Below, one piece after another: positions 23,484 to 28,714 of a DNA stretch of 28,714 nucleotides. Positions within the stretch are counted from its first letter, which is position 1, and each line of letters starts with the position of its first letter. The notes below the pieces were generated by a model that ran no database searches, was not told where the DNA came from, and was given only the letters and a program-made list of their open reading frames with translations. The position numbers and the translations under genes are program-made. The stretch is taken from positions 1 to 28,714 of the IMG/VR virus record IMGVR_UViG_3300017757_000097; one strand, given 5' to 3'. The DNA comes from a virus.

Positions 23484-23950
23484 GCTTCATCCTCCTCTAT
23501 GACCTCATCGATGTGCGGTCTCCATGCCTTGTCTATTCCGTCAATAAACGTACCCATAAAGTCCATGCCCTCGTCCTCATATTGTGCACGGACCTTGACC
23601 CCCATGTTGTGCAGCTTCTTCCATATCGGAATAGGCGGACCCCATGCCGTCCAACATTTGAACGTGAACCAAGCCTCGTTCTCATGCCTGTCAAGATCAT
23701 GGATCATCTCAACCTCGCACACATCCCACTTGGTGCCCCAAAAACCAAGACGCCAGTAATACCATGCAGGAGTCTTCGTTTCGAAACCATACTTCTCAGT
23801 CTCGTCCACATCAGGCAGTAAATATGTTTTAAGTGGCATCGGTGACACAACATCACAGAACCGACCGTTCTCCGACAGGCTGTGGTGTAAGTATTGGACC
23901 ACGTCCCTCGGACCTTCAACCTCAACAGATTGATAACAATGATTTGGCAT
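23468..23950 (-). CDS. Api92/YubB-like ferredoxin-fold protein (160 aa)
   Basis: I chose the ATG at 23950, in a TAATG overlap with the upstream stop, over one at 23962. The start MPNHCYQSVEVEGP, followed by VSPMPLKTY, WGTKWDVCEVEM and FKCWTAWGPPIPIWKKL, is characteristic of the Api92-like/YubB family. It has a ferredoxin-like fold and the xxWGTKW motif common on plasmids and phages. The cellular role of the family is not established. The length is within its usual range. Confidence 0.78.
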   Translation of the reverse strand: MPNHCYQSVEVEGPRDVVQYLHHSLSENGRFCDVVSPMPLKTYLLPDVDETEKYGFETKTPAWYYWRLGFWGTKWDVCEVEMIHDLDRHENEAWFTFKCWTAWGPPIPIWKKLHNMGVKVRAQYEDEGMDFMGTFIDGIDKAWRPHIDEVIEEDEACRYK

Positions 23951-24132
23951 TACACCCCCCAATCTAAAAATTTTTCATCACCAGTAATCGGGCAGTCAAA
24001 GTGACCATCCGCACCAATGTCTTTCTTGTAATCTTCCTTTAGAATTCTGTAGAACTCCTTCTCGTTCTTCGCCTCAATCGTACCGAACATAGCGCCGTAG
24101 TCGCTATCAAAACAAAAATGATACTCTTCCAT
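23950..24132 (-). CDS. Unknown small early protein (60 aa)
   Basis: The start at 24132 lies in a TAATG overlap with the previous gene, and the end is a TAATG overlap with the next. The 60 residues (MEEYHFCFDSDYGAMFGTIE, then KNEKEFYRILKEDY) suggest a beta-beta-alpha unit. There is no recognisable family. Confidence 0.65.
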   Translation of the reverse strand: MEEYHFCFDSDYGAMFGTIEAKNEKEFYRILKEDYKKDIGADGHFDCPITGDEKFLDWGV

Positions 24133-24314
24133 TATTCCCACTCCTCTACATTGAAATCTACGTCCTCGATGTAATCACCATCGTATTCCTTCCAGAACAA
24201 ATCACCATCGTTCTCTCGAGCAAGACGCTCGGCCTCGACTTCATCAGTAGCCAACACCTCGGCTACTCGAGTGACCGTGTACATACGCGACACATTATAA
24301 AGTTTCTTATCCAT
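24132..24314 (-). CDS. Highly acidic small early protein (60 aa)
   Basis: The protein has 60 residues. The first half is a strand plus helix (YTVTRVAEVLATDEVEAERL). The second half is strongly acidic (GDYIEDVDFNVEEWE). By my count 12 of the last 27 residues are Asp or Glu. It could be a partner-binding acidic tail or a nucleic-acid mimic; no evidence decides. It is coupled on both sides. Confidence 0.65.
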   Translation of the reverse strand: MDKKLYNVSRMYTVTRVAEVLATDEVEAERLARENDGDLFWKEYDGDYIEDVDFNVEEWE

Positions 24315-24685
24315 TATACGTCCCCCAATTCATCATGTAACCTACTGATAATCGCGCCCAGTGCTGAACCCAAATGCTTGCGGTCACAATTCAAGACCAC
24401 ATCCTTAACGTCATAGGCACTCGGATCTCGATACTCAGTGTTGGCACTGCACGACTGAGGGTGGGGCTTGGCCTCCTCTTCAGCAATCATCCGATCAATC
24501 GTCTCTTGGTTTGATCCTGACGTATCGAGGTTCGGGTCTCGCAAACAATTGTGCAAGTTTAAGAACTCAAGCATCTCCGTCTTCGAAGTAGGAACATCGA
24601 TCTCCCACCAGTCTTTACCAAAAGCTTTCTTCGCATCCGATTGGGTCCCTGCCCAACCACCTTTTTGATCATAATATAATCTCAT
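24314..24685 (-). CDS. Unknown early protein (123 aa)
   Basis: The protein has 123 residues with GGGGGAAG before the ATG. The N-terminus MRLYYDQKGGWAGTQSDAKK, then FGKDWWEIDVPTSKTEMLEF, contains a Gly-Trp-Ala turn and Trp pair typical of a widespread small phage fold of unknown role. The centre is polar and Asn/Ser-rich. The end is a helix (HLGSALGAIISRLHDELGDV). It ends in an overlap with the acidic protein's start. Confidence 0.65.
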   Translation of the reverse strand: MRLYYDQKGGWAGTQSDAKKAFGKDWWEIDVPTSKTEMLEFLNLHNCLRDPNLDTSGSNQETIDRMIAEEEAKPHPQSCSANTEYRDPSAYDVKDVVLNCDRKHLGSALGAIISRLHDELGDV

Positions 24686-24694
24686 AACTTCCCC

Positions 24695-25015
24695 CTAATC
24701 AGTAAAATGTAAATCAAAACGATAGTACGGCTCACAATAGCCCCACTTACAAAACGGCATCTGCAATGACACATGCACCGCCCACTCCCACGGCCCTGCC
24801 TCGAAAGCAACACACCAGAATTTACCATAACCTCGAGCCTCTGTTTGCTCGGGTGTGTAAATGCAAACCTCAATCTCAGGCTTCATGCCTACGTTCTTGG
24901 CCCACTTACACAATGCTTTATACAAACCTTTGGCAGCACCTGCCTTGGTCTTATACTTCTCGGGGTTCCAATCTATGACCATGGTCCCCTCTTCCATACA
25001 ATCAATCGCTAACAT
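24695..25015 (-). CDS. Unknown early protein, Trp-rich (106 aa)
   Basis: The protein has 106 residues in a TAATG overlap with its upstream gene. It has an N-terminal acidic stretch, a helix (AAKGLYKALCKWAKNV), and a beta-rich half with many aromatic residues (GYGKFWCVAFEAGPWEWAVH). No family comes to mind. An internal ATG at 24982 is an alternative start. The role is unknown. Confidence 0.65.
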   Translation of the reverse strand: MLAIDCMEEGTMVIDWNPEKYKTKAGAAKGLYKALCKWAKNVGMKPEIEVCIYTPEQTEARGYGKFWCVAFEAGPWEWAVHVSLQMPFCKWGYCEPYYRFDLHFTD

Positions 25016-25278
25016 TACACGTCCTCTCTTTGACTGTTCAGGTATCCCAATTCTTTTATAACGGTATCCTCACAGATGTTGGTGGCGGAGGTTACTCTTT
25101 CGATCCCCATTTTTTCCGCAGCTTCAGTCATCTCGAACAATGCGGACAGTGCATTCTGTAAAAATTCTTTCTTGTCCTTACGGCTGTATTCGCCTTGTTC
25201 ATTTTTCTTAGCAATTGCACCGTTGCCGATGTAAATGCCTGTTACCCAATCTGGGGTTATTTGTGGTGTCTTTACCAT
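25015..25278 (-). CDS. Unknown early protein (87 aa)
   Basis: The protein has 87 residues. The start overlaps the previous stop (TAATG), and the stop overlaps the next start. The sequence MVKTPQITPDWVTGIYIGNG and a following helix (KEFLQNALSALFEMTEAAEK) show no catalytic motif. The function is unknown. Confidence 0.65.
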   Translation of the reverse strand: MVKTPQITPDWVTGIYIGNGAIAKKNEQGEYSRKDKKEFLQNALSALFEMTEAAEKMGIERVTSATNICEDTVIKELGYLNSQREDV

Positions 25279-25514
25279 TAGTAAACTACCCTCCCTAATA
25301 AATCGTTTAAACTAATATCGTACTTTTCTTCACATCGAGTTGCCGCAAAGTTGATCGCGCAATCGTACATCAGGTCGTAATACTTATCCTGACCATAAGC
25401 AGGTTTCGCGTCTTCTGCGTGAATTGCATGATCGACCAAGTACTCCAAACCTGCTTTGTCAGCGGCTGCTTGGATCTCGTTACACAAATCCATGTAATCT
25501 TCTTCGTATTTCAT
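25278..25514 (-). CDS. First gene of the minus-strand early block (78 aa)
   Basis: The protein is 78 residues, acidic and helical (MKYEEDYMDLCNEIQAAADK, then YYDLMYDCAINFAATRCEEK). The upstream 30 bases contain GAGGAG and an A-rich leader. It is the first gene after the control region, so it is probably expressed early and strongly. No family is recognised. Confidence 0.65.
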   Translation of the reverse strand: MKYEEDYMDLCNEIQAAADKAGLEYLVDHAIHAEDAKPAYGQDKYYDLMYDCAINFAATRCEEKYDISLNDLLGRVVY

Positions 25515-25908
25515 TTTTTAAATGCTCCTCTTGCGTTTTATATAGATGGGGACTTGTCAAAGGTTTGTCAAGTTGATTTGATAAAATAAATAAAAAAACT
25601 TTCTATATAATACTTTTTGACCCCCCCTTACATAAAAAAAAGTTTTTGAAAAACGTGTGAAAAGCGTATTAAACGTATTACAGATCGATAAAGTATTTAT
25701 ATACAGAGAGTTAACCCCCAACTCTCATCCGTATTACGAGCGTATTATAATACGTTACAGGTGTATTAGATCTTCTAATATGCCCTGAGTCGATTTTCGG
25801 AATTGGTTTTTTTCTGGTGTTGGGTGTAAAAATCGTAATATAACAAGTCAGAATAATACGGTACTAATACGGTACTAATACGGTAAATAACATTAGGAGA
25901 CTAATGCG
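25515..25908. promoter_or_regulatory. AT-rich divergent control region (early promoter, possible origin or pac site)
   Basis: These 394 bases contain no gene. For the minus strand, TATATAA (25538-25544) and two TTGACA boxes (25555-25560, 25566-25571) lie upstream of the early block, but their spacing (10 and 21 bases) is not ideal. A/T tracts fill 25570-25660. From 25665 to 25911 there are many CGTATTA/TAATACG sites. A 7-bp hairpin (GAGAGTT/AACTCTC) lies at 25706-25726. The region separates early genes from terS. It could hold promoters, an origin or the packaging site. Confidence 0.6.
25665..25754. repeat. CGTATTA cluster with a 14-bp palindrome
   Basis: CGTATTA occurs at 25665, 25674, 25730 and 25741. 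Its complement TAATACG occurs at 25748. The last two form the perfect palindrome CGTATTATAATACG (25741-25754). The density of a 7-mer in both orientations suggests a protein-binding array. Confidence 0.8.
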
Positions 25909-25911
25909 GTG
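25854..25911 (+). repeat. Three 11-bp iterons (TAATACGGTAC) plus a degenerate fourth
   Basis: TAATACGGT starts at 25854, 25865 and 25876, an exact 11-bp period close to one helical turn. A degenerate copy, ACTAATGCGGT (25900-25910), overlaps the GTG start codon of terS. The phased spacing implies cooperative binding by one protein on one DNA face. Confidence 0.85.
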
Positions 25912-26475
25912 ACAAAAAAAGATATAGAAGAAAAGCACGAAAGAAAGCTTACCAATAGACAGCTAACTTTTGCAAGGCACATAGTCGAGGGCATCTATTC
26001 GAATGCTGAAAGTGCGAGGCAAGCAGGGTACTCACCAGAACTGGCAAACGAAAGAGCATCTGTTTTGTTGAATGGTCGAGACTATCCACATGTTGTCGAT
26101 CACATCAAAGAGCTTCGAGAAGAGCGAGAACGAAGGTATGGGGTGACCACAATTGGTCAACTCGAGCGACTGCATCAATTGTCTCGAGGAGCCGAGGATG
26201 CAGGGCATTTTTCAGCAGCCATCAACGCAGAGAAAATAAGATCTGCCTTGGGTGGTTTGACCATCGATAGGCGCGAGAACATTAACACCGTTGACCAGAT
26301 GACCAGAGACCAGATTGTGGCGCGGCTCGATGCACTTAGAAAACAATACCCACAGGTTTTTGAAATTGAGACAGAATACAAGGATATTACACCAAATGAG
26401 CAAGGGACCAGAAGCGAACTTTTGGAACACGATAAGGCAGAACTTGCCGAAGAAGTGCTTCGCAACGAGGATTGA
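25909..26475 (+). CDS. terS: Terminase small subunit (TerS)
   Basis: The 188-residue protein starts with GTG at 25909 and AGGAG upstream. Residues about 14-56 (LTNRQLTFARHIVEGIYSNA, then ESARQAGYSPELANERASVL) are the N-terminal HTH of the terminase small subunit family, which recognises packaging sites. The middle is helical and suits oligomerisation. The C-terminus is acidic and would contact the large subunit. The large subunit gene is not in this window. The iterons directly upstream, one overlapping the start, could be its target. The last 80 bases overlap the nuclease gene. Confidence 0.85.
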   Translation: MTKKDIEEKHERKLTNRQLTFARHIVEGIYSNAESARQAGYSPELANERASVLLNGRDYPHVVDHIKELREERERRYGVTTIGQLERLHQLSRGAEDAGHFSAAINAEKIRSALGGLTIDRRENINTVDQMTRDQIVARLDALRKQYPQVFEIETEYKDITPNEQGTRSELLEHDKAELAEEVLRNED

Positions 26476-26812
26476 AAACAAACATGGGGGCGGTGTTCCT
26501 GATGTTCACATGGTTTGGGACCACATACCTTTATGGCTCGAACTTAAAACAGTGAAAAACAACGCAATTAAAATTTCTGCCCATCAGATAGCGTGGCATA
26601 TGGCGTATTACGCTCGAGGCGGTGCATCCTTTTTCTTGGTCAAGCACCTCCCGACAAGGCATCTATATTTGTTTGAAGGGTGCCAAGGACCTGATTTGCT
26701 ATCTAAAGGTTTAAGCAGCACCGTGGGCCAACGGTTCGAGGACATAGGTTCGATGTTCGATGCCCTGCGGCCCCACGCGGCTGATATATTATCGGGCTCG
26801 AGGGACCAATGA
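26396..26812 (+). CDS. PD-(D/E)XK nuclease, VRR-NUC / resolvase-like (138 aa)
   Basis: I chose the ATG at 26396, with AAGGAT about 11 bases upstream; longer starts at 26315 or 26330 lie far inside terS. Residues 23-52 read ATRIENKHGGGVPDVHMVW then LWLELK, giving E27, D36 and E49-x-K51, the PD-(D/E)XK set. HQ at 63-64 follows, as in VRR-NUC-type enzymes. It may resolve branched DNA before packaging. The C-terminal part is variable, and its LRPHAAD is read from a copy of the dispersed 12-mer. The overlap with terS is 80 bases. Confidence 0.83.
   Translation: MSKGPEANFWNTIRQNLPKKCFATRIENKHGGGVPDVHMVWDHIPLWLELKTVKNNAIKISAHQIAWHMAYYARGGASFFLVKHLPTRHLYLFEGCQGPDLLSKGLSSTVGQRFEDIGSMFDALRPHAADILSGSRDQ
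26766..26777. repeat. Dispersed 12-mer TGCGGCCCCACG, copy 3
   Basis: Exact copy within the C-terminal codons of the nuclease, read as L-R-P-H-A on the plus strand. It is followed by CGG as in copy 4. Confidence 0.8.
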
Positions 26813-26821
26813 TCGAGGCTC

Positions 26822-26841
26822 TGCGGCCCTGCGGCCCCACG
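26822..26841. repeat. Dispersed 12-mer copy 4, with partial duplication
   Basis: A partial unit TGCGGCCC (26822-26829) is followed directly by a full TGCGGCCCCACG (26830-26841). It lies just after the nuclease stop, in non-coding DNA. Confidence 0.8.
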
Positions 26842-26897
26842 CGGCCAAATTCCTTGGGCGAGGCGACGAGGTACGAGGAGCCGAGATCCATGAACAT

Positions 26898-26921
26898 GTG
26901 TCCGAGGAACGAGGACTCCAT
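26898..26921 (+). repeat. 24-bp direct repeat, left copy
   Basis: It begins GTGTCCGAGGAACGAGG and ends ACTCCAT. It matches 27056-27079 at 22 of 24 positions; the offset is 158 bases. Confidence 0.8.
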
Positions 26922-27055
26922 TTCTTTAGCGCGGGTACGCCGCGCAAGTGACCGCGTTTAGCGGCACACTATAAACTTTAGCGAGGAACGAGCGACCGGA
27001 TTGGGGGGAGGAGCGACGAAGGAGTGACGGGGGGCTGCGGGGGCTAATGGATAAA

Positions 27056-27079
27056 GTGTCCGACGAAGGAGGACTCCAT
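27056..27079 (+). repeat. 24-bp direct repeat, right copy
   Basis: It begins GTGTCCGACGAAGGAGG and ends ACTCCAT. It contains AAGGAGG ahead of a short ATG frame, but the short frame runs into the minus-strand gene and is probably not coding. Confidence 0.8.
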
Positions 27080-27089
27080 CTATGATAGT

Positions 27090-27115
27090 AGTAGAAAAGG
27101 GACCGAAGCCCCTTT
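27090..27115 (-). terminator. UUCG-capped terminator after the 230-aa gene
   Basis: On the minus strand AAAGGGGC, loop TTCG, GTCCCTTT (27115-27096) forms an 8-bp stem with one G-U pair and a stable UUCG tetraloop, followed by TCTACTAC. It starts two bases after the TAA at 27118. On the plus strand one pair is lost, so it favours minus-strand transcripts. The trailing U-tract is short (CCCTTTTC). Confidence 0.75.
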
Positions 27116-27117
27116 CC

Positions 27118-27810
27118 TTAGTGCTTAACGATAGCAATTGACTTAGCCTGTTTGTATCCAGCGCAAAGTTTACATGCGGTGCACTGTACTCGATGTCCCG
27201 CTTCCTTTGATGCTGGACAGATTGCCTCGAACTTGAAGTCAATGTCCTCTACCTTTGAGACAACTCTGAAGGTACGTTGGTTAGCGGCCCAGTGTTGTTG
27301 AGCCTTTTTGTAAGTATCAGCAGACTGCATTGCGATGTCGGGTCGCCAACCTGATTGATGACTGTATGCTGTCCATTCATCACATTCGGATAACAACTGT
27401 TCCCAAACGTGCGGCGGTACAGCGGCAGGGTCTCCGTAAGTACCAACTCTTATGAAGCGTCTGATACCAAGTCCAACTCTGTCCGTCCGATTGGTAGCGT
27501 CAGGATATACACCGCGTTGGAATGCCCTCCAAACGATTAGAACTCCCTGACCAAGGTTGACGTAACAGTCACGACCTTTGGCTTGCTTGCGATTCGGATC
27601 GGTAGTGACCTCGCCTCGCATGATACAGTCGCCACAGATAGCAAAGTCTAGACCTGTCTTACTAGATTCGAGAGGGTTAGTGTCTCGAACAAGTATGTAG
27701 GTTTGTACGACTGTGCCTGTCTTACGGTTACGGTTGGACAACGTTGCGATTACAACGATTGGCGTACCATCCAAGAGACTGGGTCCATTGTAGATAATAC
27801 CTGATTTCAT
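27118..27810 (-). CDS. Conserved Cys-containing phage protein of unknown function (230 aa)
   Basis: The protein has 230 residues. The start MKSGIIYNGPSLLDGTPIVV, the segment LDFAICGDCIMRGEV, ARNRK-like basic residues, RDCYVNLGQGVLIVWRAF, IRVGTYGDPAAVP and the end with AICPASKEAG and CTACKLCAG mark a family found in very many phages and mobile elements (I recall it as DUF7227, from memory). At least five cysteines in CxxC-like pairs suggest a metal site. The function is unknown. GAAGGA precedes the ATG. Terminator-like hairpins bound it on both sides, so it can be expressed as its own unit. Confidence 0.8.
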   Translation of the reverse strand: MKSGIIYNGPSLLDGTPIVVIATLSNRNRKTGTVVQTYILVRDTNPLESSKTGLDFAICGDCIMRGEVTTDPNRKQAKGRDCYVNLGQGVLIVWRAFQRGVYPDATNRTDRVGLGIRRFIRVGTYGDPAAVPPHVWEQLLSECDEWTAYSHQSGWRPDIAMQSADTYKKAQQHWAANQRTFRVVSKVEDIDFKFEAICPASKEAGHRVQCTACKLCAGYKQAKSIAIVKH

Positions 27811-27833
27811 AATTACGTTCCTTCTGTTTGAAA

Positions 27834-27865
27834 ACCGGGGGCAAAGAATGCCGCCCCCGGTAGGT
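27834..27865 (-). terminator. Strong GC-rich hairpin between two early genes
   Basis: ACCGGGGGC (27834-27842) and GCCCCCGGT (27853-27861) form a perfect 9-bp stem with a 10-base loop. On the minus strand it is followed by TTTTC. It lies 10 bases after the stop at 27871 and 24 bases before the next start, so it can end or attenuate the upstream message. Confidence 0.75.
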
Positions 27866-27870
27866 TTGAA

Positions 27871-28167
27871 TTATTTGAAAGTGATGGTTGCCTCCATTTC
27901 TTTACCGTCAAGATGATTGCTGACCATCTCCTCGATCTGATACTCATGACCAGACATGTCATACTCTTCCAATGCGGCGTTGATCCACTCGTCAACTTGC
28001 CATCTGTGATCCTCGATCTCAAACTCAGAGTCGTTATGACCCATGTCCGCGAGGCGCTTGTCGATCTCAGTGGCTAGTTTGTCTTGCAACAGTAGCCATA
28101 TTGATTTGCTTAGAGCCTCGAAGAACTCGTCTTTGGATTCGGAAGTGATAAGATTTAGATCAGTCAT
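27871..28167 (-). CDS. Unknown acidic phage protein (98 aa)
   Basis: I chose the ATG at 28167, preceded by AGGAGGATCCAA; a longer frame from 28263 lies inside the previous gene. The 98 residues (MTDLNLITSESKDEFFEALS, then LATEIDKRLADMGHNDSEFE, and a strand-rich end ATITFK) are acidic and mostly helical. I do not recognise a family. It overlaps the previous stop by eight bases. Confidence 0.65.
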   Translation of the reverse strand: MTDLNLITSESKDEFFEALSKSIWLLLQDKLATEIDKRLADMGHNDSEFEIEDHRWQVDEWINAALEEYDMSGHEYQIEEMVSNHLDGKEMEATITFK

Positions 28168-28321
28168 TTGGATCCTCCTGTTTTGACTGTTGTACCGCAA
28201 GGTTGAAACCCATGGCGGCGGCTGTGATGAGATGAGGTCGATCATCACGATTGTGACGATCAACCCAATCCATCAATTCATCCCACGACATTGGGGTATG
28301 AAATAGATTCAAAGTGTCCAA
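28160..28321 (-). CDS. Small unknown protein with probable TTG start (53 aa)
   Basis: A TTG at 28321, one base after the previous stop, has AAGGAG about ten bases upstream. The ATG at 28291 has no ribosome-binding site. The product MDTLNLFHTPMSWDELMDWV, then DRHNRDDRPHLITAAAMGFN, is a short helical protein with a Trp-Asp motif. No family is known to me. Confidence 0.6.
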   Translation of the reverse strand: MDTLNLFHTPMSWDELMDWVDRHNRDDRPHLITAAAMGFNLAVQQSKQEDPND

Positions 28322-28322
28322 G

Positions 28323-28574
28323 TTACGCTGTCTCCTTGTACTCGATAGGTTTGTCGATGGTGGTCTTGTCCCAACCAACACTGCTCTCAATTTCTCGAAC
28401 AGCATTCTGAAGAAGGGCGGTCCACTCACGATGAGCGGTACGTTCCGTCGAGTACTTTGACGTTGCGTTGTCTCCTGCTTCTTGCAAGATCCGAACCAGT
28501 TCCTTGACCTCACCGACAGTTACTTCGATAGATAAAGGAATGTTTTGATACTGAGAGTAATTATACTTTGGCAT
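28323..28574 (-). CDS. Unknown small helical protein (83 aa)
   Basis: The protein has 83 residues with AGGAGG before the ATG. After a Tyr/Asn-rich start (MPKYNYSQYQNIPLSIEVTV) come two helices (GEVKELVRILQEAGDNATSK and EWTALLQNAVREIESSVG). No function is predicted. It is the first gene of this small minus-strand unit within the window. Confidence 0.65.
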   Translation of the reverse strand: MPKYNYSQYQNIPLSIEVTVGEVKELVRILQEAGDNATSKYSTERTAHREWTALLQNAVREIESSVGWDKTTIDKPIEYKETA

Positions 28575-28714
28575 GATAGCCTCCTATAAAGTTAACAAAC
28601 ACACACGATTCTTCGTGCGATGGCTCTTATCTCGCTACTCAAATGATCGTGCCGAGTCCCAGTTTACGCAGGACGAGGGAATCGTAAAGGAAGCCGAGCG
28701 TCCCCGCGAGGGCA
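28575..28714. other. Upstream region of the last minus-strand unit
   Basis: These 140 bases to the window edge hold the ribosome-binding site of the 83-aa gene and a CACGA-TTCT-TCGTG hairpin (about 28602-28615). GC-rich words resemble those at 26.9 kb (GACGAGG, CCGAGCG). No gene or clear promoter is seen. Confidence 0.4.

Larger units (their letters stand above)
26813..27095. other. GC-rich non-coding segment after the nuclease gene
   Basis: I see no convincing gene here. The composition changes to GC-rich, with many GAGG/ACGAGG words. GAGGAACGAG occurs at 26904 and 26983. A 24-base sequence at 26898-26921 recurs with two mismatches at 27056-27079. A 23-codon plus-strand frame starts at an ATG at 26891 and a 19-codon frame (after AAGGAGG) at 27082, but neither looks protein-like. 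An RNA, an attachment site or a recombination scar are options. Confidence 0.5.

Noticed and set aside
22041-25061. Several plus-strand frames of 60-115 codons opposite the early block
   Set aside because: The minus-strand chain has consistent stop/start overlaps and ribosome-binding sites; the plus frames have none.
25665-25911. CRISPR array
   Set aside because: Repeats are 7-11 bases without unique spacers of constant length; this fits iterons or operators, not CRISPR.
26760-26951. 63-codon plus-strand frame overlapping the nuclease end
   Set aside because: It overlaps the nuclease in another frame, is Arg/Gly-rich from the GC-rich repeats, and has no ribosome-binding site.
1-28714. tRNA or rRNA genes
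   Set aside because: No cloverleaf-like sequence with a conserved T-loop and no rRNA-like stretch was noticed; the intergenic gaps are mostly short, and the two long ones hold repeats.

Overview
The window is a segment of a tailed double-stranded DNA phage genome. It is probably a podovirus-like phage of a marine, perhaps alphaproteobacterial, host. The sequence shows a dense phage gene order with no bacterial housekeeping genes, rRNA or tRNA. The gene content (a P22 gp10-like protein, a giant ejection-type protein, PolA, an AEP-type primase, a UvrD-like helicase and an SNF2 helicase) matches what I know of uncultured marine phages. The host is inferred, not shown. Terminase large subunit, portal, capsid, lysis genes and an integrase are not in the window.

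Layout. (1) 1-11300, plus strand: late virion module. It holds the end of a tail-fibre chaperone, a tail fibre, a small accessory protein, a gp10-like stabilisation/tail protein, two small proteins (one a zinc ribbon), three Gly/Pro/Gln-rich structural proteins and a 1516-residue ejection-like protein. Stops and starts mostly overlap by 1-4 bases. (2) 18353-11297, minus strand: replication operon. In transcription order it holds a coiled-coil protein, an SSB-like protein ending DDSIPF, an AEP primase, an AlpA-type HTH protein, a UvrD-like helicase, a 51-residue zinc protein, a DUF6378-like protein with a damaged start, and DNA polymerase I. (3) 18429-20089, plus: an SNF2-type helicase and a small HTH-like protein, closed by a strong hairpin terminator. 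(4) 25514-20184, minus: about 20 tightly overlapping small genes (HTH, winged-helix, zinc-ribbon, OB-fold and Api92-like proteins, and many unknowns), likely an early takeover or anti-defence block. (5) 25515-25908: AT-rich non-coding region with many CGTATTA/TAATACG sites, including three exact 11-bp iterons. (6) 25909-26812, plus: terminase small subunit and an overlapping PD-(D/E)XK nuclease. (7) 26813-27095: GC-rich non-coding segment with repeats. (8) 28574-27118, minus: four more small or unknown genes separated by two terminator-like hairpins.

How it works together. Regions 2 and 3 supply most of a replisome (primase, polymerase, SSB, helicases). Region 4 is probably expressed early from the 25.5 kb region. 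Regions 1 and 6 form and fill the particle. The most unusual signals are the iteron cluster before terS, an exact 12-mer dispersed at four places in different reading frames, a sharp change in TCGA density between late and early/replication genes, a leucine at the PolA 762-equivalent position, an SSB-like tail on the primase, two loci where conserved-looking coding runs across two frames, and several real small genes of 22-58 codons.
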